The translations under genes and the position numbers were made by a program. Below are positions 23,331 through 37,131 of a stretch of 64,000 nt of DNA, in pieces. Every line of letters starts with the position of its first letter. Positions within the stretch are counted from its first letter, which is position 1. This DNA comes from Chytriomyces cf. hyalinus JEL632 (lineage: Eukaryota; Chytridiomycota; Chytridiomycetes; Chytridiales; Chytriomycetaceae): NCBI GenBank assembly GCA_025435555.1, contig JAIWWG010000011.1:186001-250000 (forward strand). The letters run 5' to 3'. The notes beneath the pieces were generated by a model, which saw only the letters and a program-made list of their open reading frames with translations, made no database searches and was not told where the DNA came from.

Positions 23331-24643
23331 TTTATTTATTGAATGATTTATTGCGTCAGCACCTGCAAAGAGGGCTTCAGCCCGGTCAAGAGGGTTTCGA
23401 TCCAGCTGTTCCTGATTTTTCATGTCTGTATCTTAGTGATCACTTTCTCGATGGTTTGGTGGCGAGAAACATGGCGATTTATAGAACTCGCATGCTGCAC
23501 TCCTTGTCTGTCAGCATTGAAATGCTCACCGGGACTCGGCATTGAATCCAGTCGAATGCAACAATCTTCAGATTCCTTTTTTTTCAGATGCTGATTTGGG
23601 TGCATGCAGTCAGGCTGCTGTCTCGTCTGATAAACAAATGTTCAAATTAGCTTTCTCCCCCAACTCGTACTCGATGCGCGCGAACTAACACTCTTTGGTC
23701 GCTTGAAAGCCCAGAATACATCATGAGCTGTGCTTCCATGATCCGGCAAGCCGCATGAACATTCACATGATCAAATGCTGAACCACAGTTGCTGTAAAAG
23801 CAACACCCACACCCGCCAGTAAAACCCCACTGTCTGATCCATTGCTTCTACCCCAAGACCAATCCAAGGTAGTCTGCGGCAACACCTCATGAACGCCGAC
23901 TTCTTTACTTGGATCGAAGGCAGCTCACTGCATCTTCTTGTACAATGCTGTCTGTAATCTCAAGAAATGTAACTCAAGAACGGTAGTCTGTTTAGTCAGT
24001 GTGCTTGTCGGTCACGGCTAGCACACGTCTCAAAGGCGGCGTACCTGCAGCAAATATCAAACCAAACAAAGCGCAATTGACACCCCAAGACAGCCAGCAG
24101 CCAACACCCATAAATTCTATTGAATACTTTTAAAAGTGCTGTCTGAGGGTGTCAATTTCCAAAGTTGGTTCAAGCCGTTTTGCTCATACGTGATTTGGGA
24201 AAACAGGTGTGATCCAAAATCCAATTGACAAACGTGTATCTCTCTCACACGCGAATGAGCTGTTGGGACGATGTGCAGCGCGTTATTTACGCGCCAATAC
24301 CGACCTTCTTTCGTGATTGCCCGGTGACCAAGAAAAAACGATAGGCTGCATCTCGAAGATATACTAAACTTGTTTTTGAGCATCCGATGCTGTCATCCCT
24401 CTCGCGTAAAGGAACCTCAAGGGATAATACGCGCTTCTCTGCTGCGTATCCAACCGAAGACAGTATTGCACCTATGTTACTTTCAAATCTGTCTGTCTGC
24501 TGCCTTCCTTGTTATCAGACTTACGTCGTCATGCCCAGTATAGCACCCTTGTGAATAGATAGATAGGTATTCTCTATCAAGGGCAAGATTATATTATGAA
24601 TGGTATTTACAAAACAAATGAACACATGTAGAAAAGTGGAACA
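23331..24643. other. Intergenic, about 1.3 kb, no gene seen
   Basis: Upstream flank of SPF1 and downstream flank of the FMP27 gene. An open frame continuing 93 nt upstream of the SPF1 ATG may be leader. A short GATA repeat lies near 24558-24568. Other frames are short and without recognisable motifs. It is the longest stretch in the window without a supported feature. Confidence 0.4.
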
Positions 24644-27600
24644 TCAGTGATTGGCGTCCTTCTTTTTCCCTGAAGATCCACTACCAATCAGACCAAACAG
24701 ACGACCCCGCCGTGTTTCCTCATGGGGAACTTCCTTCTCCGTTGACTCCTGCCTTGCATTCGCATCTGGTTCATGGTGCAGTTCATTCTCCACCATTTTT
24801 GAGTTTTTTGTGAAAAGTTTCTCTCGGACCAGGTTTCCAGAATTGTGTAAAACGGCTTTGATCGCATCTGCAAGAAATATGAATCAGCATGCGAAGTTAC
24901 AGGCAGATGTCCGCGAAAGAAGTTACCCTTTTTGAGTGCATCAAACACATCTTGCCAACCCCACGTCTTGTTGCGGTATTCCATAGTTGGTAGCAAGAAA
25001 GTGAACATGTTCAAGTCTTCAATATTCTTGTCTTTCAATCCCTGAGAGATGAAAGTGATTTCTAGATAAAGGGAGGTAAAATTTGACACAAAATCAAAAT
25101 CAAACCTTGTAACTCAAGCACAACTGAAGTGTCGGAACTTTGATGTAAACGAAACTACGGTTCTCTGCTGCCCGCTGCTGCATCTCTTTGAATTCGTCAT
25201 ACGGCTCCGAGGACTCGACCACTTTTTCCTTCCGTCGACGCGAAGTAACGGCCGCGGCAACGTTGATCCGCTTTTCATTCACCGTCTCTCCGACCTCTGC
25301 ATCATCATCCGCAGTGGCTTTTGTTTTTGGGAAAAAGTACTTTTCAGCAGCTCGACCCGTTTCTCGACTGATTTGAAGGAGCAAGGGATACAAGTTGACT
25401 TCAAAGTGTTCAATGACTTTGATTCCAGCAACCGGTGCCATGTCTTTCCAATATACGCGAACCATTTTGTTGCGCGAAAAATCAATGCCGCGTATGTCGC
25501 CGTGCGGGCCAATCATGTTCTTGAAGAAGCCATTGGGGAGCAAATTTTCGAGGTATACTTTATCAATTTCAAGCGTGTTGACACTGGATTGATCTTCATT
25601 CTGGATCCAGAGAAACCGTGTGCCAGTGAGTTTCCATTGAGCAAGTGGCTGTACTTTATCATCGAACGGTTTAACATCTTGAATCATTGTCCAGACGAGG
25701 TTCTTTGCGTAAATATTGAGCTGCAGTGCGACCTCCAACGAATTCTTTTTTTGCTCCAGAATCGACAAGGCTTTCAGTGCTTCCATGATGACATACATTT
25801 CCTCCTGGTACTGCAACAGACTCTGTCGAACATCGGTGGTTTGACTGGAAGTTAAGTACGAGTGAGCTTTCATGTGGCTCGGATGGTTGCGATCTTGCAT
25901 TTTACGCCCGAATTTGAGCAGTTTGCTGCCCTGCCGAATGCGTTCTTGAAGAATAAGCACACTGTCAAATACAATGGCCAAGTTTGGCATTTGATCCAGC
26001 GCAAGCATCATTTTTCGCAGCTTCTTGCTTCGTTCTCCGCTGGTTGGGTCGTGGTACATGAGTAGGTTCGTCACGATGTCCAACACGATGAAAAACTGTT
26101 TCGAATTTGCCTGGAATATATCGATAAGCAATTCAGAAAAGTAACAAGTCCTCACGCATAATGTTACTAACCTCAATTTTAAAATCGGGAAAGTCAACCG
26201 TGTACGTGTCTGTAAAATCGTTTTTCGTTGTTGAACTTGTTCTGCGCACATACAACGGATTCGGTTTATCCCGGTAAAACGACGCCGAAGTTCTACCGAC
26301 AACTCGTTGCAGCGATTGCTCAACTTCGAAGTCGGTCCACGTCACACTTTCCACAGGAACCCAGACTGGCCAAAAGTGATGCTTTCCTTTCCTCTTGTCT
26401 TCTGGTTCATGCGCGGCGCCATGGTTGACAATGAAGGGATTATTCTCAGTTTCATTTTTGGCGTCTTCATAGGAGCACGTGAAGAATTGCGCATTTTGAA
26501 CGTCTAAAATAGTTCGTGTTTTGACAAGATCTTCGTTGCGACGCTGAATTTCATCCAGATTTCCCAGACTCGCCAAAGTATCCATCGCCGTTGATTCCAA
26601 AATTGATATCGAGCGAAATTGCATGGTCTCAGCAACCATAACAACAGAGTGCAAAGCAGCTGGTTTCGCTTTCGGTGCAGATTCAAAGTTGACTTGTGGA
26701 TTCACGAGTTGGATAATGTAGTTTGAATTGACACACATGTTTGGTGCCACGTAATCCAGAGAATCCGCATCACGTGAGGGTACGTATGTCAACATATCGG
26801 CTGAAGCGGTTTTGGAGTCTGAAGGGGCTTGTTTCGCCTTTGAAAAGATTTCTTCTTCTCCTTCACAGCTCACGTACAAGTTGTCGAGATCGTTGAGAAG
26901 CATTTCAAGCAGATCGTTGGATGCCTTTGAATCAAAGTCTCTCATCATTCCAGACTCTGGATCAAATGTTTGACGGCTCTTTTTCTTTGTGTTTTCCGTA
27001 ATGGAGGCGTTGAGGAGTTCTTTGGCTGTTTTCAGAGCCGCATTGGAAAGGCAGTAGTACAGCGCGGATTCGCGGTAAATCAAGGCGAAAAATCGGAGAC
27101 AGATGTTTCGAACTTCCTTTTTCCACAAGAAGTTGATGTTGTGGATAACTAAACAGGTAGTTAGTAGTGCAAAAGAAAATGATTTGGGGCATACCGTAGT
27201 GATGGTCGAAAATAGCATCGTTTTTTGACAAATGATCTCTTGATTTTGACGGCTGCTTCGAAAAATCTGGATGATTGGGTAACGTTAGTTGGAATCGCAG
27301 AAGAGAGAGAGTGTGTAAGTGTGTAATTACCATTGACATGCCTTACAGAATTCCGAATATGTCTTTCAATTGCTTGCTTTTTTTCAAACAAAACCGTGAG
27401 TTTATCAATCAGGGCTTGACTCGCCTTCAAAATGCGAAAATGTCAAACATGGCCCATTTTAGTTTGCGTAACAGAAACTCACCTGCAAAAACGTGTCGTC
27501 GTTTGTGATTAGTTTTCTGTCGCCAAACGCCTTTTGCACGATGACATAGTGCGCGATGGCTGCTTCAATTTCGTGCAGTCTGGCATGGTACAGTGCAATC

Positions 27601-30600
27601 TGGTCCCTATGCACCTCGGTCTCGGAATGAAGCTTGTGTTCCATTTCAAATTCGGATTCTTGGTCGCGTTTAAAGTATTTGACCTGAAAATTTAAATGGT
27701 CAGTGAAAACAATCAGAGCACTTTCAATGGAACCCACCTTGGGTGACCACACAAATGGTACCATATCAAACGCAGAATGGGTCGACACGAAATTATAATC
27801 AATATCCAAAAACCATTCCTTGTGATCAAGGACATGATCTGAACCCGCAGATTTGTACTTGTTCTCTGCCCCAGACTTTTCACTCGCAAAGGAGATGGTT
27901 CTGCCTTCAACTTCAGAAAACTCCACTTTGGCGGTTTGGAGCAACCATTTCGACACGCACGATGTTTCGGAAAAACCTTCCTTTTTGATCATGACCTTTT
28001 TCTGCTCAAATACCATGTCAATGTCCATCCGCTTTGCCCCCAAACGAAGCCCAACGCCACCAGTCGCGTCTTCGAATTCACAAAGAAAACTGAGAATCAG
28101 AGGATGCATGGAGCCTTTCAGGTGGTTGGTTTTGATGCTCCGACCAAGTTTCGGTTTTTCCAGGGTGGGGTCAATGTTCTTTTCGAACAGTGGGCCGCGG
28201 CGGATTGGGATAATAGCGAGCGGGGATTGGTAAACTGGTATGAGCTCGCAGAATCGGTAATAAGATTCGTTTGTAAAACTGGCAGAAGGAAGAGTAAGCA
28301 ACGCGCATGCTTCACTGTCAAACTAATCGAATCATTAAACCTCAAAAAGTTTGACGATGGCTCCGAAGAATTGAATTTTGAATGCGGTGACTGGATATCA
28401 TACACAACATGAATAAGCTTCGATCTGAAGCCATGATACGAATCCAGTACGACATTATTGTCTCCAACTGCATACTCTGGTAGTTTAAGCAGGACCTCGC
28501 TGGCATAACAAAAACATTTAACACCATCAAATGAACACAGTATAGACGTACCTATGGTTCTTCCAAGGATCAATTTCGTTTTCATCCTCATCCAAAGTGG
28601 TGAACCGGATTCCAACGGCCAACCTCACTCCTCCACAAAGCTGCGCAAAGATATCGTCAACAACCTCCGCGCGATGCCCACCCGAGATTCTTCCTTCTTC
28701 GTGCACTGAGCTCGGGATACTGAAAGTCAATTTCCCGCATTCAATCACGATATTCTCTTCCGGAATTTCGTTGCAGAATTCGATCTTGGCGCCGCTTCCG
28801 AAAGCGATATCCACTCCTTCAGTGCCATAATGGAAGCGAGCATCGTAGTAAGGCGTCATTGAACCCAAAATGCGGAGCTTGAAATCGCCGGGACCAATGT
28901 TGAATACTGTTTTTCCGAGATGGACCATGTGACGCATCTTGTCCCACCAACCAACTGAAAGATATTTTGTTCAGCAAAACACAAATTCTCGCTCGGTGAA
29001 CGAGCTTACCAGGCGGACTTGGATCTACAGTGGCTTTTGTGAACGTGTCAAGAACGCGGATCATATCTGCCAGTGGCGGTTCGACGCACATTCCCCATGC
29101 CACAAAAAGAGGATTTGTTGTTGAAACATTTATATCCGTTTTGCTCTCAGCTATAAAAGGTATAGGTTTAATACGGATCCTAACACAAGTAAAGCCCACT
29201 AACCGTAGATCTTGACTGGACACAAGTTTCTAGTAACACTGATTGCGGCAACATTCACAGGCTCCAGTCCAAGGTTCACAACCCTTTTACTTTCGCTGCC
29301 CGCGAAAATGTCCGCAATGATCAACAGCCCTTGCGTTGCCCACGTTGGAATGGACAAAGATCCCTTCTTGTCACCAGAAATTTGGACTAGAGGAACTGGG
29401 TAGTCACGCAACTGTAGGACAAAGTCATTCACCGTCGCCAGCACGTCTCGTGCGATTAAGTCGTCGTATACAATGGCAACAGGTGTCTGTGGGTCAATGA
29501 AATGAATGGATTCTTCGATCGAAGATCCCGGAAGAGTCGGCGGAGTCACCACAGCAGACAAGTTGGTGATGGTTGCGGAAAGCAGAGCCGGATAAGCCAC
29601 ATGAGCTGTACGGGATATTCTGCGGATCCAGCTTTTGGAGTTGTACTCTTGAATCGCCCAAAATGCGTCTTCAATCGAACTGTAAATTTGGCAGAATTAA
29701 ACCTCGAATCTTGCGCAATTGGTAGTTCAAACCTCTTTAGCCCATCCCAATCTTGATCTCTCATGGGAACAGCGCGTTTCTGAAACGCCTTCTCCCGAGA
29801 TAACCTTCCAAACTGCTCCTCGAATCCCTCGCGGTAGTTGCGTGCAAGTTTGCTCTCAAATAAGTCATCCAGAATACGAAACGCGACTTTATCAATCTGA
29901 ATACGATATTCAGGCATCTCGCTTTCTTTGAACAAAGTTTTGCCGACAGTAAGTTTCGCCATACTGACAAGCCCCATTCGTTCGAAAATGAGTTGTTTTA
30001 CAGCTTTTTGGAAGTTGATCATGTCTTCAAAAAGGTCGCTGAATTCGAACGCGAAAGGGATTGTCACGTCGGCTTGCTTCCCGATGATGGATATTATGAT
30101 TTTATCGCCATTTTTTGCGTCCGGTAATGGTTGTTTGATAAAATCTAGAGTGATGGCGTTGATGAAGAGAACCTTGTGCCACGTGTCTGATTTGTCTGGC
30201 GTGTTCAAAGTGACGCTTGTGATTGATCCAGACCCTCGTTGGTTCCCGGAAAGTTTCGCGCTCAGTTCTTTGAGGGATACTTTCAGCTTAGTGCCGCTGG
30301 CAAAATCTGCTTTCAGGTTGAGTGTTTTGATTTCAATTTCAAAATCAATGCCGGTCGGCCCGCCGTCTCTTGCGTTAATAATCTGAGAATAAACGTTAAA
30401 AAAGCAGACAAACAAATCAACACATCTATTCACCTTGGTCATTTTTAAGATTGGCAAATACGAGGTGAAGCAAACGAAAAAGCGCCTTAAGTTCAGGTCC
30501 AAATCCAGTCCAGGAAATTCAAGCCCTAAAGCAGGCAAGACAGATTCTTTTCCAGGTCCCATGGCTTTGTGGAAACGCAACACCATGCGTTCCGAGAAAG

Positions 30601-32998
30601 CGACTTGTTCCGTCAAGGTGCATGAATACTGATTTTGTCGTTCCCCGGCTTTGGCCAACGCTCCGCTGAGGGACTCTACGGTGAGTCGGTTCGCAGATGC
30701 GTAAAATGTTTGACTCATGTCAGCGGCAATTTCGCCTTGGAATAAAACGTCTGCGCCATTTACGCTCATTGCGCATGTCAAGTTTTCCGAGGCAATCAAT
30801 GAAACTCGAGTGCTCTTGAGCAGGAATGTGAACATGACTGGAACGGGTGGCACAGCCAGTGCCGCAGCTGGGTAAGCTGCTTTGATGAGAAGTACTTTTT
30901 GAATCAACTGCGCGACAAATGTGCTCACAGCAAAAAAATCCAACTGCGGTTGCTGCTGGTCTGCTGATGCAGATGCCATGTTGGCCAAGTTCCCAGTCAA
31001 GTGCGCGAAAGCGCCGTCAACATGCACCAGAAGGTGTCGCTTCGTTACAGATACTGTGACAAAGCTACGACTTTCAGCAATGTAGATGAGACTGTTTTGC
31101 AGGTCCAGCGTGTTGAAACAACAATGAGGCGGGGAGAGAGTGGCAGCGGATCCAGATTCCTCGGCGTATGCGACAAGCACGACTGGCGCCATAAACAAGG
31201 TCAAGTCGATCAACTGCAAGTCATTTTCAAATCCATTGGCATCATTCGCACTTTTTGGTAGATTGGAAACAAGTCCAATCTGCTCGCAGGATACTGCCAA
31301 AAAAGCATCACACGCGTCATCATACCCTTTATACGAACCCAGCCGGATACCAAGAACCACATCATGAATAGCCAAATTTACTTCAAACGCGTAGTTTTCC
31401 ACCAAAACATTTGTCCATCTTTGAAAATTTTTGAAAGCTCGCCCATCATTCGGCAATTTCGCACGTGTAGCTTTTTGCATAGTTGCGAGCATATTCATGA
31501 GGATAAATACGCGACTGGGCAGGAGGATCTGCAGAGACTCAATGTGAGAAGCAAAGCGGATGAGCCCCTTTTTCGAAGCTGTCGCCGATAGCACGGGAAT
31601 TGAGACTGCCAGCGCCAGATCAATTGCCGGAATGGAAAAGATATTATGCTTCCGGAATGGCTTTCCGTCAGAGTTGTTGAACTGGCATTCCACCAAAACT
31701 CTTTCAGCTTTGGCTGCGCATTCCATCCACAAGGTTTTATCTTCACTTGGTTCTGCAGTATTCGATTTCAGAGTTTCAGGCTCTCCTCCATACTGCGAAG
31801 CAGTGCCAAGGCTACTCGAAAGGTGCGTTTCGAAGTTAAAAGAATCCAGTTTGGCAATAACGGTGGGCACATCCAAATCAAATTCATCAAATCCAGGGAT
31901 TGGAACAGATGGAGCCTGAATAATCAGTTGAGCCATAGTCATTTTGATGGATGGATAAAATCCATGAATTGCGGACAAGAATGAATGTCTCAACAGTGAG
32001 ATGTAGTATTCTTTGTTGGTGCTGTATTCGGCAAAAGCGGCGTCTGCGTCAAACATCTCAACTTGCGTCTGACTCTGCTTTTTCTGAGATTTCAATTTTG
32101 ACAAGCATTGCATCACGGCATGGACGGATTGAATGAATATAGCAGGCAGCGCTAAGGTGATGGAATGCTGACCGGTTTTCATGTCGAGTTTGACAGTCAA
32201 TGTTGATGGATCCACAAATCTGATAAGTTCGATATTCATATTGGCAGAACCCGAATCAGAATTCGATGATGCATTTGCGCTTGCAGTTGCTGACATTTGC
32301 GAAACTTGAATCGATAAAACGATCGCGTTTTCTTTCGAATCCGGCGACGCAACTGGCGAATCAATCTTGGCAATGATGGAGAATTCCGGATCGGACACCC
32401 GCACAATCACACTTTCCATGTCTTCAACTTTCACATCCATCCCAGTCAGACGTACTTCCATGGACACAAAACGGAAGACGAAAGATGCCCGCATCAACAA
32501 AGATAAGCGTTTGATGATACGCACAGCAGATACAGTCGCGTTGTCGACTGCGTGTTTCAGATTGAGCGCTTGTTGTTGTCTGCGGGGGGTATGTTAGCGA
32601 ATAACTTTAAACTTGACGCATTGGAACACTCACGCTGAGACAGCTTCGTTCTGATCTCCACTGAGCCAGGCTGCCACATCTGTTTCCATTCGCATTTTCC
32701 TCAACCTCACTGCTAACCCAGATACGTTGATGGTAACTTTAACTCGCCCTGCAGACATCTCCAGTCCCACGCCGATGCGTGCATTTTTCAACCCCACAGA
32801 TACAACTTGCACGTCCTTGCCCGTATCGCCGCTTGCAGGCTCGAACTCGACTTCGCTCAGGCCAGAAACAATCCCGACTCCGCCCACGCGCACTCCAAAC
32901 GGTCTCAGCATCGGATTCAGCGCCATTACGAATCCTATTTTCACGCTGTAGTACAGCACCGCGAGGGCTATCGTGGTTCGAATCAACCACCACATCAT
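24644..32998 (-). CDS. FMP27: FMP27/Hobbit/BLTP2 bridge-like lipid-transfer protein
   Basis: Fifteen exons: 32998-32634, 32579-30434, 30382-29733, 29679-29204, 29150-29010, 28954-28552, 28499-28341, 28278-27738, 27683-27483, 27424-27331, 27266-27195, 27148-26172, 26110-25106, 25041-24927, 24867-24644; 2522 residues, close to yeast Fmp27. The N-terminus has a membrane anchor (TTIALAVLYYSVKIGFVMAL). Family landmarks in order: MTKVIINARDGGPTG, EDAFWAIQEYNSKSWIRR, the GWWDKMRH (GFWDK) block, FVWSPKVKYF, WPVWVPVE, ALQERIRQ-like LILQERIRQGSK, PVAGIKVIEHFEVNLYPL and LSYKGLKDKNIEDL. These proteins form long beta-groove tubes that move phospholipids at ER-plasma membrane contacts. Two introns (27684-27737 and 30383-30433) are multiples of three and could be mistaken for coding. 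The gene looks intact. Confidence 0.95.
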
Positions 32999-33311
32999 TG
33001 TCCTGTTTATTAAAATCGTAAATATTGATAAAGTGGTGTTCTGCGAACAACACAGCCTCGTTCAGGCACCTGCCGGATCCGTTGTACACTATGTCGACTC
33101 CTCGCTATGGTCTCCCACATTCGGCAAGTGAGCGTCGTGAGCGGCATCAGCGAAGGTGTGTATTAACACTCGCAGGGGTCTGCCCCAGTATGTCTTATAT
33201 GGCAGGTCCAACCAAGGCAGCAGCTCTGAATAGTATCCAAAAACGAGGACGCGTTTTTGTCCATTTCTGTTTTCAATTCCGTTTGTTCTTTTTCAAACGC
33301 GAAACTCGAAA
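32999..33311. promoter_or_regulatory. Divergent promoter FMP27 / MBP1 with ACGCGT
   Basis: Separates the FMP27 start (32998, minus) from the MBP1 start (33312, plus). It contains ACGCGT at 33249-33254, the core sequence recognised by MBP1-type DNA-binding domains, 58 bp before the MBP1 ATG, so autoregulation is conceivable. An ATG at 33091 opens a 21-codon frame ending at a GTGTGT donor-like site and could be an alternative first exon; I could not join it convincingly. Confidence 0.35.
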
Positions 33312-36300
33312 ATGGAGACATCAGTGGAGACAGCCCCCAAGAGCGCCGGTACTGTGCCGCCATCCGAGACCAGCGCAGCCATTGAAGTCGCAGGAGGTGG
33401 ACAGACACCCAGGACCGCGCAGGAACCAGTGGCGGATACCGCTGCGGAGGGTCGAGACAGCATGGACCAAGACATCGAAGACAAGCCAGGACCTCCTCGG
33501 CCATCCTCGCACGTGTACAGTGCTATCTATAGCGGAGGTTTGTCTGCTGGCTGTTTCTCAAAGTTCTTTCTCATCTCAATTAACTTCCCTACCTGTGCAC
33601 ACGTTCCTGAATTTGAATCCGATCCACAGTCCCCGTGTACGAAATGATGCACAAGAATATACAAATTATGCGACGAATTCACGATGACTGGCTGAATGCG
33701 ACACATATTCTGAAGGCGGCCGGTCTATCCAAGCCCAAGCGGACCAAGATCCTCGAGATGGAAGTGCTGCAGGGACTGCACGAAAAAGTGCAAGGCGGGT
33801 ACGGAAAGTACCAGGGAACTTGGTGGGTGTTTACGCGTCGTTTGGCGTGGTGTGCTTGGCTGACAGACATAATTTTATGTTTATCCCAGGATCCCGAGAG
33901 AGGAAGGCATCAAACTGGCAAAGAGACACAGAGTCGAAGGCGCCTTGCGACCAATCCTGGAGTTTGCCAAAGACAACGGGGATATTGCTCTCTCCAAAAT
34001 TTCATTCAACGCAGGAGCCTCATCTTCTTCGCATCCAAACGCGGGTGGCATCGGCAAAACTGCAAGTTCGAGCATGGCAAGCTCTGTAACTTCTTCACCT
34101 GCACTATCAACAATATCGAAACTACCGAATCCATCCCCTCGCACGGGGTCTCCTCTGCTTACTTCGAATTCATACCTTTCAGCGAGCAATGCGGCCACTG
34201 GAGGCAGCTTTCGACCTTCACGCGCAAACTCGGAGCCGCCATCTTCTCCGTTTATGCCTGGAACCATTACTTCATTGCGACCAGGCGATACGCCGACAGC
34301 TTCTATTCCAACTTCGCCGATGCATTCGCCACTTCCATCGCGACCACAACGATCCGTTCAACCCTCATCTTCGCATACATACACCGCATCTCCTTTAATT
34401 CGAGAGCAGGTTTCATCGCCTCCTCAGAATGAAGTTTTTTTCGTCCCGCAAAAGAGACCAGTTGGGCGGCCGCCGAGAAATCCGCGACAAACTCCTGCTG
34501 CCTCATCACCACTTCTTTCAAACAAAGCCTCTGCACTAGCAAGCCAAGCAGCCAAGCGTCGTCGAATAAGTCACGACTACCACAGCTCGGAAGCCCCAGC
34601 CTCGCCACCAAGTGTTGACACGCGAATGGCCATGGATGTGGGACACGCGGTTTTTCTGAGTTCTGAACCGCACATTATGGGATCGAAAAGCGTACAATTG
34701 CTCGCGGAACCTGAAGCTGATGACGTTTACGTGAACCCAAAGTCGCAAAGAAATCGCGTTGAAATCATTTCGAAAGCGACATCGCAAGAAAAGTCACCTC
34801 TGCCGGAATATGATCCATTTTCGCTTTCGAATGACGACCTCCAACGTGCATTACTCCTGGCATTGCATTTAAACACACCCATCCCGGAACTTGTTCAACT
34901 CCTTCGAGCTCCTGGCGCTCGTTCCGGCGATTCTTCTCCGCTGCTAAATCCCGACAGAATTATCGACAGCCGGCAGCACACTGCGCTCCACTACGCAGCA
35001 ACATACGCGCGAACGGATCTTGTCAACATCTTGCTGTCGTATGGCGCTAACCCGTGCGCCGTCAGTCTTCGTCTTGAAACGCCTCTCCTGCGCGCAGTTT
35101 CTTCCAGCCATGCTTTCAATGCGCAGAATTTCAATGCTCTGCTGACAGATTTGGGAACTTCCAGTGCGCGATGTCTCGATGAAAGTGGACAAAGCATTCT
35201 TCATCGGATTGCATCCATCACAACACTTGGCTCTCGTTTGACCGCCGAAAGCAATTACTACATGCGATGCGTTGTGGAATGGATCGATGATGGAGCATTT
35301 ACCGCATGGCTGGACCACACTGGTGCCCTCCCTGCAAATGCGGCATCCGATGCTACATACAGAGCAAAAGCGAAAACTGTTGTTGGGGCGTTTGTGAATC
35401 AAAAGGATTCGGTGCGAGGTGATACTGCATTGCATCTTGCCGTCAGAGCACGCGATTCTCAAGTTGTCGCTGGTTTGATGAGACTTGGTGCGAATGTGGA
35501 TGTCTTGAATGATGAAGGAGAGAGGGTTGCGGATCTTTGTAAAAGCGCTGACGGTGACTTTGCGGATGAGAAAATGCTGGAGGCGTTGCGGATTAATGTA
35601 TCTGGACGAAGACGTGGAGTGGCTGCAAAGGGAGTTTTTGTTGCTACTTTACTCGGTGGTGCGGGTGAGTAATTTCTGTCATGGTTTCTTCCACGTGTCA
35701 TTTAGGTTATATCGTGCCCGTCAACAGAATCGTCCAACAGACCTAGTGCATTCCAACAGCAGATCCTGGCAAGTGAAAGTGAAATTGCAGAGGTGCATCG
35801 CGCGCAGGCGCGTATGGAGCAACTTCATCGAACAGCAGCTGCCATCAAAAGAAAGCAACAGCAGCAGCCCAAATATGTGCCACCTAAAACCCACATGTCA
35901 GAATCCGACCAACACGATCGACTCAGCAGCGCATCACCACCAACCTCCGTAACATTATCCACTTATGATTCAGCTTCACCAAAGCGTTTACCAGAAAGTG
36001 TTGTACCTACAATCACGCTCCCACAACCTCCATCCAAATGCTCCAGTCTAAGCCCGACCATCACCCACAGCGATCCAGAAAATGGTGAAACATCCGACTC
36101 CTCGCAACAACAGCCGCCCCATCTTCAGCTGCAACAATCAACAGGGCATATATCGAAATTGCAAGAAGTGTCGCCTCCACAAATCACGCGCGCGCTTGGT
36201 GGTGACTCTGCCATGTCATTTTCTCCTGCCTTGGCCCCGCTTGATGCAATGAATCATGCAGCCTGGCCATCTTCGTCAGTAGCTTCCATTCAACCCACTA

Positions 36301-36533
36301 CAGCACCCTTCCTCACTCCACCGTCAACAGTAAAAGCATCCCTAAACGGCGCGTTGAACATGAAACGTTTGCAAGGCCGATATGAAGCTACCGAACGATC
36401 CACAAAGCGACTCTGGAACGACATTGAGCAACTTATGCAAGCACGCGAGGATAAAACCAAGCGGTACAGGAGCTTGTTTGCAGAGGCTTGTGGAGTCGCG
36501 GTTGAAACTTTAGAAGATGTTTTGAATTCCTGA
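33312..36533 (+). CDS. MBP1: APSES/KilA-N transcription factor with ankyrin repeats (MBP1/SWI4 type)
   Basis: Four exons: 33312-33537, 33630-33822, 33890-35664, 35728-36533; 999 residues. The DNA-binding APSES domain (about residues 68-165) spans two introns: [69 protein letters not shown] Ser/Pro-rich linker follows, then ankyrin repeats ([20 protein letters not shown] near residue 502; [16 protein letters not shown] near 649) and a C-terminal coiled region. This is the layout of Mbp1/Swi4/Res1, the DNA-binding subunits of MBF/SBF that drive G1/S genes through ACGCGT-type boxes. The start at 33312 has an A-rich context; a possible upstream exon is noted separately. Exon 3 is unusually long for this locus. 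Confidence 0.92.
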
Positions 36534-36902
36534 AAAAAAGTTATGAGATGTTTGTTTTTGCTTATACGTGTTTGCTTGATAAATAAAGCAGTTGAAGTGC
36601 ATGGTTTGACCGTGTTTTTTGATTCCGCCTGAAAAATATGCGGCCTATGACGCAACCACAAAAAGTCATTGTCATCAACATCAATAAAAGGCACCTTTGC
36701 CACTGAATATTCCAGTAGATGTGTTCCCTGAGTCAGTGGGAATCACCCTGCTGCTGAAGAAGGATAGATTTTAGGATAGGTTCCATGCGCCCGCCCAGAA
36801 TTGGAAAAAATAGGTTAGGTCCCAGATGTGATGGAATCCATAACGTGGCCAGTTATAAAAGTTAAATACAGAGATAAGGCAGGTTGCTGGCCAAGTAATC
36901 AT

Positions 36903-37101
36903 CATTATCTCTGCCCTCTGAAAATGCTCTGGAAGATGCGACAGAAGTTTTCGAAGCCAGGATCCATGCTATTCAAGAGGATATCAGGTCACGCGAGGAG
37001 ATGCTCATTGCAATGCAGGAATCTCTGCCGGTGCGAATGAATGGATACAGTGCTGGCCTACTCAACCAAGTTGAGAATCAGGAAGATGTCGATCACCAGT
37101 A
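36903..37101 (+). pseudogene. Orphan C-terminal coding fragment (coiled-coil-like)
   Basis: From about 36903 a frame reads LPSENALEDATEVFEARI, then HAIQEDIRSREEMLIAMQES, and ends QEDVDHQ with TAA at 37099-37101. The composition (regular Leu/Ile/Met with charged residues) is that of a real coiled coil, but the frame closes just upstream and I find neither a start nor a convincing splice acceptor. It ends 30 bp from the convergent stop of the transposase gene. It may be the last exon of a host gene damaged by the insertion, or a second protein of the element. I cannot tell which. Confidence 0.35.
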
Positions 37102-37131
37102 ATTCAACTTAGGTGTCAACCAATAAAGAGT

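Noticed and set aside
23331-24643. Possible gene in the 1.3-kb gap (88-codon minus frame at 24117-24383)
   Set aside because: No motif, no splice partners and no coding-like composition beyond one short frame.
33091-33153. Alternative first exon of the MBP1-like gene (MSTPRYGLPH…)
   Set aside because: A donor-like GTGTGT follows, but I could not find an acceptor giving a convincing in-frame join; the ATG at 33312 already precedes the whole APSES domain.
36290-36703. 137-codon minus-strand frame over the MBP1 3' end
   Set aside because: Mostly antisense to the conserved C-terminus of MBP1; the part beyond the stop has no recognised motif.
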